Assembly: GCA_025966175.1 (NCBI GenBank)
Contig: JAOPVN010000062.1
Coordinates: 1 to 13,777 of the forward strand
DNA: 13,777 nucleotides
Origin: Modestobacter sp.
GTDB taxonomy: Bacteria > Actinomycetota > Actinomycetes > Mycobacteriales > Geodermatophilaceae
Direction: 5' to 3'
The first letter of the stretch is position 1, and the number at the start of each line of letters is the position of its first letter. A program made the translations under genes and the position numbers. Shown piece after piece: positions 6,413-12,418 of the stretch. The notes under the pieces were generated by a model. The model did no database searches and was not told where the DNA came from. It saw nothing but the letters and a program-made list of their open reading frames with translations.

Positions 6413-7612
6413 ATGACCCAGACCCCGGTGATGCCGGTCCACATGCAGCGTGTCGGGTTCGACCCGGTCGACGAACTGGCCCGCGTACGCGCGGACGAGG
6501 GTGTGACCCGGGTGGTGACGCCCTTCGGCATACCGGCCTGGCTGGTGACCCGGGCCCAGGACGTCCGCGAGGTGCTGTCGGACCCGGCCCGCTTCAGCAA
6601 CGCGCGCACCGAGTTCCCCCTGGCCGACCTGTTGCACCTGAGCCGGGAGGAGATGGCGGAGCAGCGGGCAGGCCAGCTGCTGGGCCTCGATCCTCCCGAA
6701 CACACCCGCCTGCGGCGGATGCTGACCCCGGAGTTCACGGTCCACCAGATCCGCAGGCTGGCGCCGCGGATCGAGGCGATCGTCGAGAGCCACCTGGACG
6801 ACCTCGAGCGGGAGGGCCCGCCGGCCGACCTGGTCGCCGGCTTCGCCCTGCCCATCCCCTCACTGATCATCTGCGAGCTGCTCGGTGTGCCGTACTCCGA
6901 GCGCGCGCAGTTCCAGCAGCGCACCCGCCGCCAGCTCGACATGTCGGTGCCGCTCGAGGAGCTGCGGACCCTGCGGCTCGAGAGCCGGGCGTTCATGCAG
7001 GCCCAGGTCGCCCGGGCCCAGGCCGCCCCGGGCGAGGACCTGCTGGGGATGCTGATCCGCGAGCACGGTGACGACCTCGGCAACGACGAGCTCGTCGGCA
7101 TCGCTCTCCTGCTGCTCATCGCCGGCCACGAGACGACCGCGAACATGCTCGGGCTGGGGACGCTCGCGCTGCTGTGCCACCCCGATCAGCTCGCCGCGGT
7201 GCGAGACGACCCGGCGTCGGTCGGGCCCGCGGTCGAGGAGCTGCTGCGGTGGCTGAGCATCGTCCCCGCCGGGATCCTGCGGACGACGACCACCGAGGTC
7301 ACCCTGGCCGGCCACACGATCCCCGCCGGGGAGCTGGTGGCAGCGTCCCTGGTCGCAGCCAACCGCGATCCGGCGCTCGTCGAGGACCCCGGTCGGTTCG
7401 ACATCACCCGCGGCGCGCTGGGCCACCTGGCGTTCGGGCACGGGGTGCACCACTGCCTGGGCGCCCCGCTGGCCCGGATGGAGATGACCACCGCCTTCCC
7501 CGCCCTGCTGCGCCGCTTCCCGCACCTCGCCCTGGCCGTGCCGTTCGAGGAGGTCGACTTCCGTGCCCACCACTTCATCTACGGGCTGCAGTCGCTCCCG
7601 GTCACCTGGTGA
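6413..7612 (+). CDS. Cytochrome P450, bacterial class I type
   Basis: A 399-residue soluble haem monooxygenase of normal length. Motifs in order: LDPPEHTRLRRML (about 92-104, C-helix region), the I-helix oxygen-activation motif AGHETT (237-242), the ExxR motif in EELLR (Glu276, Arg279), and the haem loop FGHGVHHCLGAPLAR (341-355) with ligand Cys348. The start at 6413 is strongly supported by AGGAGG at 6401-6406, 6 nt upstream. The overall look resembles the CYP105/CYP107-like actinobacterial families; I cannot assign a substrate. A ferredoxin gene follows after 16 nt and should deliver the electrons. No ferredoxin reductase is present in the window, so a housekeeping one must serve. The 183 bp upstream, after the quinone oxidoreductase remnant, show no other gene. 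Confidence 0.96.
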   Translation: MTQTPVMPVHMQRVGFDPVDELARVRADEGVTRVVTPFGIPAWLVTRAQDVREVLSDPARFSNARTEFPLADLLHLSREEMAEQRAGQLLGLDPPEHTRLRRMLTPEFTVHQIRRLAPRIEAIVESHLDDLEREGPPADLVAGFALPIPSLIICELLGVPYSERAQFQQRTRRQLDMSVPLEELRTLRLESRAFMQAQVARAQAAPGEDLLGMLIREHGDDLGNDELVGIALLLLIAGHETTANMLGLGTLALLCHPDQLAAVRDDPASVGPAVEELLRWLSIVPAGILRTTTTEVTLAGHTIPAGELVAASLVAANRDPALVEDPGRFDITRGALGHLAFGHGVHHCLGAPLARMEMTTAFPALLRRFPHLALAVPFEEVDFRAHHFIYGLQSLPVTW

Positions 7613-7628
7613 GAGGGCAGCGAGCCGG

Positions 7629-7826
7629 GTGAGGGTCGCCGCCGACCGCGAGGTGTGCATCGGCTCCGGGAACTGCGTCTACTCCGCGCCGACGGTCTTC
7701 GACCAGGACGACGAGGAAGGCCTCGTCGTCCTGCTCACCGCCCAGGTCGACCCCCAGGACGCCGATGCGGTCCGCAACGCCGTCGCACACTGCCCCTCGG
7801 GAGCCCTGCGGATCGTCGAGGCCTGA
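7629..7826 (+). CDS. [3Fe-4S]-type ferredoxin, P450 redox partner
   Basis: A 65-residue ferredoxin that passes electrons from a reductase to the neighbouring P450. Cysteines are at 10, 16 and 54: CIGSGNC near the start and HCPSGAL near the end. The position that holds a fourth Cys in [4Fe-4S] relatives is not Cys (CVYSAP), giving the three-Cys pattern of the small actinobacterial ferredoxins paired with P450s. The start is GTG at 7629, with GAGAGGG about 11 nt upstream; the encoded VRVAADREVCIGSG is typical. It lies 16 nt after the P450 stop and is surely co-transcribed with it. Its 3' part overlaps tail-to-tail with the unnatural extension of the truncated ppsA frame on the other strand. Confidence 0.94.
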   Translation: MRVAADREVCIGSGNCVYSAPTVFDQDDEEGLVVLLTAQVDPQDADAVRNAVAHCPSGALRIVEA

Positions 7827-10111
7827 TCTGCCGCGCCGGTGTTCCCCGCCCGGTAGCTCGTGAGCGAGGTCCTCGCCGCACCGCATGCGTGCTGTGCAGA
7901 CCACCCGCTTCGCGGCCCCGAGGTCCTCGACCGGGTCATGTCGTGGGAGCCGATGGAGAAGCCGTCGACGTGCTCGAGGAAGTCGCCGGCCAGGAGTGCG
8001 TTGGAGGGCAGCTCGCACATCATCACCACCGACAGGCCGTTCTCACCGCGGCGCAGACCGTGCTCCCCCAGCAGCCGCACCACGCCCTCGATCTCCGCGA
8101 CGGTCCGGACGAACGGAATCATGATCTTGACGTTGGTCAGCCCCATCTCGTCACGGACGTACCGGAGCGCCTCGCACTCCATCGCGAAGCACTCGGCGAA
8201 GTCGGCCGAGAGGTACCGGGAGGCTCCGCGGTAACCCAGCATCGGGTTCTCCTCGTGCGGCTCGTAGATCTCCCCGCCCAGGAGGTTGGCGTACTCGTTG
8301 GACTTGAAGTCGCTCATCCGCACGATCACCGGCTCGGGCGCGAACGCCGCAGCGATCATCGAGATCCCCTCGGCGACCCGCTGCACGAAGAAGTCCCGTG
8401 CCGACGGGTAGGCGGCGATCCGTTCCTCGATCTCCCGCTTGAGCGGGGCATCGAGCTGGTCGAGGTCCAGGAGCGCCCGGGGATGGATGCCGATCTGCCG
8501 GTTGATGATGAACTCCAGCCGGGCCAGCCCCACGCCGGCGTGCGGGAGCCGGGAGAACGCGAAGGCCTGCTCCGGCGTCCCCACGTTCATCATGATCTTG
8601 GTGGGGATCTCCGGCATGGCGTCCAGCTCGGTCTCGGACACCTCGAAGCCCACCTCGCCGGCGTAGACCAGGCCGGTGTCGCCCTCGGCGCAGGAGACGG
8701 TGACCGGGTCGCCGTCGGAGAGCACCCGGGTGGCGGTCCCGGTGCCGACGACGGCGGGGATGCCGAGCTCGCGGGCGATGATCGCCGCATGACAGGTCCG
8801 CCCACCGCGGTTGGTCACGATCGCCGCGGCCCGTTTCATGATCGGTTCCCAGTCCGGGTCGGTCATGTCCGCGACCAGCACGTCGCCGGGGACGAACTCG
8901 TCCATCTGGTCGATGTCGGTGAGCACCCGGACGGCGCCGGAGCCGATCTTCTGCCCGATCGCCCGCCCCTCGACCACGACCTCCCCGGTGCCGGTGAGCT
9001 TGTACCGCTCGGAGGTGTTCCCGGAGCGGGACTGCACGGTCTCCGGACGGGCCTGCAGGACGTAGATCTTGCCGGTGAGGCCGTCCTTGCCCCACTCGAT
9101 GTCCATCGGCCGGCCGTAGTGCTCCTCGATCCTGAGCGCCTGGCGAGCCAACTCGAGGACCTCGTCGTCGGTGAGGGACAGCAGCCGGCGGTCGGCGGGG
9201 TCGACGTCGACGAACTCCGTCGTCCGGCCGACCTCGGCGTGCTCGGTGTAGACCATCTTGGTGGCCTTCTCCCCCACGCCGCGCTTGAGGATGGCCGGGC
9301 GCCCGGCCCGCAGCGCGGGCTTGTAGACGTAGAACTCGTCGGGGTTGACCGCCCCCTGCACGACGCCCTCTCCCAGCCCGTAGGCCGCCGTCACGAAGAC
9401 GGCGTCCCGGAACCCGGACTCGGTGTCCATGGTGAACAGCACCCCGGAGGCCCCGACGTCCGAGCGCACCATCCGCTGGACTCCGGCGGACAGCGACACC
9501 GTCTCGTGCTCGAAGCCGTGGTGCACCCGGTAGGCGATGGCCCGGTCGTTGTACAGCGAGGCGTAGACCTCGCGCACCGCCTGCAGGACGGCGTCGATGC
9601 CGCGCACGTTGAGGAACGTCTCCTGCTGGCCGGCGAAGGAGGCGTCGGGCAGGTCCTCGGCGGTGGCGCTGGAGCGCACCGCGAAGGAGACCTCGGCGTC
9701 GTCGCCGGCGAGCTGGGCGTAAGCCGCCCGGATGTCGGCCTCCAGGGCCGGCGGGAACGGCTGCTCGATGACCGCCCGGCGGATCTCCCGGCCGACCGCG
9801 GACAGCGCGCGGACGTCGTCGGTGTCCAGTCCGCGGAGCTGGTCGGCGATGCGGGCGGCCAGCCCGGTGTCGCCCAGGAAGCGCTGGTAGGCCGCGGCCG
9901 TGGTGGCGAACCCGTCGGGGACGCTCACGCCCGCGTCGGCCAGGTTGGAGATCATCTCCCCCAGCGAGGCGTTCTTGCCGCCGACGACCTCCAGGTCACC
10001 CAGCCCCAGCTCGGCGAACCACCGGACGTTGTCCGCGTCATCCGTGGTGTCGTCGACCGTGCCGTTGCGCGGGCCGCCGGTCGGTTCCTCGGGTGCGATG
10101 TCGGTGCTCAT
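7679..10111 (-). CDS. ppsA: Phosphoenolpyruvate synthase, C-terminally truncated
   Basis: PEP synthase converts pyruvate, ATP and water to PEP, AMP and phosphate. The frame has 810 codons, but only residues 1-726 (10111 to about 7934) are PpsA. The ATP-grasp part shows GGKNASLGEMI and RSSATAEDLPDASFAGQQ. The swivelling domain has the phosphorylated His441 in GGRTCHAAIIARELGIPAVVG, with Thr439, the likely PpsR target, two residues before it. The PEP/pyruvate barrel runs to GFSIGSHDMT. There it is broken: the next 84 residues derive from the repeat scar and from antisense of the ferredoxin gene. The final 85-90 residues of normal PpsA are absent, including the ICGQ-P-S-D motif with the catalytic Cys. 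Activity is therefore doubtful. The start ATG at 10111 overlaps the ppsR stop by 4 nt (ATGA). Confidence 0.85.
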   Translation of the reverse strand: MSTDIAPEEPTGGPRNGTVDDTTDDADNVRWFAELGLGDLEVVGGKNASLGEMISNLADAGVSVPDGFATTAAAYQRFLGDTGLAARIADQLRGLDTDDVRALSAVGREIRRAVIEQPFPPALEADIRAAYAQLAGDDAEVSFAVRSSATAEDLPDASFAGQQETFLNVRGIDAVLQAVREVYASLYNDRAIAYRVHHGFEHETVSLSAGVQRMVRSDVGASGVLFTMDTESGFRDAVFVTAAYGLGEGVVQGAVNPDEFYVYKPALRAGRPAILKRGVGEKATKMVYTEHAEVGRTTEFVDVDPADRRLLSLTDDEVLELARQALRIEEHYGRPMDIEWGKDGLTGKIYVLQARPETVQSRSGNTSERYKLTGTGEVVVEGRAIGQKIGSGAVRVLTDIDQMDEFVPGDVLVADMTDPDWEPIMKRAAAIVTNRGGRTCHAAIIARELGIPAVVGTGTATRVLSDGDPVTVSCAEGDTGLVYAGEVGFEVSETELDAMPEIPTKIMMNVGTPEQAFAFSRLPHAGVGLARLEFIINRQIGIHPRALLDLDQLDAPLKREIEERIAAYPSARDFFVQRVAEGISMIAAAFAPEPVIVRMSDFKSNEYANLLGGEIYEPHEENPMLGYRGASRYLSADFAECFAMECEALRYVRDEMGLTNVKIMIPFVRTVAEIEGVVRLLGEHGLRRGENGLSVVMMCELPSNALLAGDFLEHVDGFSIGSHDMTRSRTSGPRSGWSAQHACGAARTSLTSYRAGNTGAADQASTIRRAPEGQCATALRTASASWGSTWAVSRTTRPSSSSWSKTVGAE
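7885..7931 (+). pseudogene. Quinone oxidoreductase start, second fragment (right repeat copy)
   Basis: ATGCGTGCTGTGCAGACCAC and the following 27 bp match the first 48 bp of the remnant at 6080. A 1-bp deletion shifts the frame after MRAVQTTRF. The similarity begins exactly at the ATG and stops at 7931; from about 7934 the sequence is the interior of ppsA on the opposite strand. It is a 47-bp scar, not a gene. Confidence 0.8.
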
Positions 10112-11019
10112 GAGTGGGTGGTCCTTCCTCGCCGGAGATCGTGGCCGGACTGCGGGCGCGCGCCGGAGCTGCGCCGCTGCCGGGCCAGGGCCTGGATCAC
10201 CACGGTGGCGATCTCCTCGACGGAGGCCGCCGAGGTGTCCACCGTGGGCAGGTGGTGGGTGTCGTACATCGCCGTCGCCCGGCGAAGCTCGAAGCGGCAC
10301 TGCTCTTCCGAGGCGTACCGGGAGTCCGGACGTCGCTCCTGCCGGACCCGGCTCAGCCGGGCCACCGTGGTGGTCAGCCCGAAACAGCGGTCGGCGAGGT
10401 CCCGGACCGGCGCGGGCAGGTCGGTCGTCTCCAGGTCCTCGTCGACGAGGGGGTAGTTGGCCACGAACAGGCCGTGCTGCAGGGCCAGGTACATCGCCGT
10501 CGGCGTCTTCCCGCACCGGGACGGCGCCAGCAGGACGACGTCGGCCCGGTCCAGCCCGCGGGGGCTGAGCCCGTCGTCGTGCTCGATGGCGAACTCGATG
10601 GCCGCCATCCGGTCGTTGTAGCGCCGGACGTCGCCGACCCCGTGCAGGCGCCTCGCCTCGTGCAGCCCGCGAGCTCCCAGCTGCTCCTCCACCCGGGCCA
10701 TGTGGATACCGAAGAAGTCGATGATCGGGGCCTTCGTCCGCATCAGCTCCTGCCGCACCTCGTCCACCGCGGCGGTGGTGAACACCAGCGGGGTCACCGG
10801 GCCCTCCATCGCCGCATCCACCTGAGCCACGACCTCGCGGGCCATCTCGACGGTGGAGATGAAGGGGATCAGCGTGCGCTCGAAGTGCACGTCGGGGAAC
10901 TGGATGAGCAGCGCGTTGCCCATCGTCTCCGCGCTGATCCCGGTGCTGTCGGACAGGAAGAAGACCGGCACCGGCTCTCCGTCGGCGGCCGGGGAGCCGG
11001 CCGGGAGGGGACCGGTCAA
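10108..11019 (-). CDS. ppsR: PEP synthase regulatory protein (bifunctional kinase/pyrophosphorylase, DUF299)
   Basis: A 303-residue cytosolic protein that, in characterised relatives, inactivates PEP synthase by ADP-dependent phosphorylation of a Thr near the catalytic His and reactivates it by phosphate-dependent removal. Motifs: VFFLSDSTGISAETMGNAL (19-36), IDFFGIHM (100-107), and the P-loop-like LLAPSRCGKTPTAMYLA (163-179), which resembles the family's SR-x-x-KTPT signature. It is slightly longer than the E. coli protein because of a basic C-terminal tail (RQRRSSGARPQSGHDLRRGR). The start is TTG at 11019, with GGAGGG 4 nt upstream. A GTG nearer the VPVFFLSDSTG core is possible. It overlaps ppsA by 4 nt, so the regulator and its target are translated together. 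The gene itself looks intact although its target is truncated. Confidence 0.92.
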   Translation of the reverse strand: MTGPLPAGSPAADGEPVPVFFLSDSTGISAETMGNALLIQFPDVHFERTLIPFISTVEMAREVVAQVDAAMEGPVTPLVFTTAAVDEVRQELMRTKAPIIDFFGIHMARVEEQLGARGLHEARRLHGVGDVRRYNDRMAAIEFAIEHDDGLSPRGLDRADVVLLAPSRCGKTPTAMYLALQHGLFVANYPLVDEDLETTDLPAPVRDLADRCFGLTTTVARLSRVRQERRPDSRYASEEQCRFELRRATAMYDTHHLPTVDTSAASVEEIATVVIQALARQRRSSGARPQSGHDLRRGRTTHS

Positions 11020-11078
11020 CGGGCCCTCCGCTCCGGGCGACCGGTGGCAGGGTGGTCGCGGTCGGGATCAGCAGTCAT
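11016..11078 (-). CDS. Possible 20-residue leader ORF upstream of ppsR
   Basis: ATG at 11078 opens a frame encoding MTADPDRDHPATGRPERRAR, and its TGA stop overlaps the TTG start of ppsR (TTGA). GAGG lies about 7 nt upstream of the ATG. It could be a coupled leader peptide or the original N-terminus of PpsR separated by a one-base frameshift. No homology is recognised and the coding evidence is weak. Confidence 0.3.
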   Translation of the reverse strand: MTADPDRDHPATGRPERRAR

Positions 11079-11183
11079 TCCAGCACCTCGGGTCGCGTCG
11101 TTGCAGGGAGGTGGAGCCGGCTCGGTAGGGAGTATCTCCTGCCGGCGGTCCGGTCGCGCCGCTGCACCCGGCCGGGACGCCGG

Positions 11184-12413
11184 CTACCGGCGCGCCCGCG
11201 CGGCCGCGGCGAGCTCGTCCAGCATCGCCGCGGTCGTGCCGAGATCGACGCAGGCGTCGGTGACGCTGACGCCGTACTCGAGCTCGCCGGGGCGCTCCTG
11301 GTCCAGGTCCTGCCGCCCGGCGACCAGGTTGCTCTCCAGCATCACGCCGCGGATCGCCTGCTCACCCGCGGCGACCTGGCCGGCCAGGTCATGCACGACG
11401 TCGGCCTGGCGCCGGTGGTCCTTCCGGCTGTTTCCGTGCGAGGCGTCGACGACGACCACCGCCGGCAGTCCACGTTCGAGGAGCCGGGCCCGGGTGTCGG
11501 CGATGTGCGCGGCGGAGTAGTTCGGGCCCATCCGGTCCCCGCGCAGGATCACGTGGCCCGTGTCGTTACCGGTCGTGGACAGCTGGGCGGTCATGCCGTG
11601 GCGGTCGACGCCGAGGAACTCGTGCGGCGCCCGGGCGGCCATCACCGCCTGGACGGCGACCTCGATGCTGCCCTCCGGGGAGTTCTTGAAGCCGATGACC
11701 GACGAGAAGCCCGACACCCGCTCGCGGGCGGTCTGGTCGGTGACGTTGCGCGCCCCGACCCCGTTGTAGGTGACCAGGCCGTCGAGGTACTGGGGGGTCA
11801 GGGCGTTGAGCGGTTCGGCAGCGACCGGTACGCCCATCGCGGTGATCCGGCACATGAGCATCCGGGTGGCGACCAGGCCCACGCTGATCCGGCTGGAACC
11901 GTCGAGGTAGGGGTCGTAGGCGAAGCCTTTCCAGTCGACCTCGGTCCGCGGCTTCTCGGTGTACGCGCGCATCACGATCTCGAGGTCGTCGGCGTGCCGG
12001 TCCCGCATCCCGCGCAGGAAGGCGGCGTACTCCAGGGTGGCCACCGGGTCGTGGATCGAGCACGGGCCCGCGATGACGGCCAACCGCCCGTCGGCACCGG
12101 CGACGATGTCGGTCAGCGCGCGGCGCCCGGCCCGCGTCGTGGCGGCCGACCTGGCCGACAGGGGCACGAGCGTGGCGACCGCCTCCGGGGTGACGACGAT
12201 GCTCAGGCCGGCGATCCGGGTGTTCACCAGGCCGGTGAGGTCGACTGCCTCGGCGTCGTCGTGGCCCAGCTGCCGCGCGACGTCGGGCAGGAGCTCGGAC
12301 TGGGTCGCGTCGATCTGCCGGTTGATCCGGCTCTGCAGGTCGAGCAACCGGTCGGCGATCTGGCTCGCCACGTCCAGGACCCGCTCGGCCGGGACGTCCT
12401 CGTGCTGCGCCAT
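11184..12413 (-). CDS. 3-deoxy-7-phosphoheptulonate (DAHP) synthase, class I (AroF/AroG type)
   Basis: Condenses PEP with erythrose 4-phosphate, the first step of the shikimate pathway. It has 409 residues, against about 350 for E. coli AroG; the extra length is a helical N-terminal extension of about 57 residues (DVASQIADRLLDLQSRINRQ). The core has metal ligands Cys118 (AGPCSIHD), His326 (VDASHGNS), Glu360 (VMLESN) and Asp386 (SVTDAC). Substrate contacts are EKPRTEVDWKG, GAR at 220-222, GFKN at 241-244 and ILRGD at 289-293. Several loops depart from the usual AroG text: AEPLNALTPQYL, GVGARNVTDQTARERVSGF and GFKNSPEGS. The catalytic set is complete, so it is probably active, but the allosteric type is unclear. 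ATG at 12413 lies 5 nt after the aldehyde dehydrogenase stop with only a weak AGGA upstream, suggesting translational coupling. Confidence 0.93.
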   Translation of the reverse strand: MAQHEDVPAERVLDVASQIADRLLDLQSRINRQIDATQSELLPDVARQLGHDDAEAVDLTGLVNTRIAGLSIVVTPEAVATLVPLSARSAATTRAGRRALTDIVAGADGRLAVIAGPCSIHDPVATLEYAAFLRGMRDRHADDLEIVMRAYTEKPRTEVDWKGFAYDPYLDGSSRISVGLVATRMLMCRITAMGVPVAAEPLNALTPQYLDGLVTYNGVGARNVTDQTARERVSGFSSVIGFKNSPEGSIEVAVQAVMAARAPHEFLGVDRHGMTAQLSTTGNDTGHVILRGDRMGPNYSAAHIADTRARLLERGLPAVVVVDASHGNSRKDHRRQADVVHDLAGQVAAGEQAIRGVMLESNLVAGRQDLDQERPGELEYGVSVTDACVDLGTTAAMLDELAAAARARR

Positions 12414-12418
12414 CCGGT

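Noticed and set aside
6080..7931. Reading the paired 48-bp repeats as insertion-sequence ends or att sites
   Set aside because: They are direct, begin at a start codon, encode a recognisable protein N-terminus, and no transposase or integrase lies between them.
7655..10456. A 933-codon open frame on the plus strand opposite ppsA
   Set aside because: It is low-complexity His/Asp/Val/Gly-rich sequence that mirrors ppsA and ppsR in a high-GC genome; the minus-strand product has clear PpsA motifs.
11129..11139. GGAGTATCTCC palindrome upstream of ppsR as an operator
   Set aside because: Only 4-bp arms in GC-rich DNA, and no local regulator is linked to it; expected by chance.
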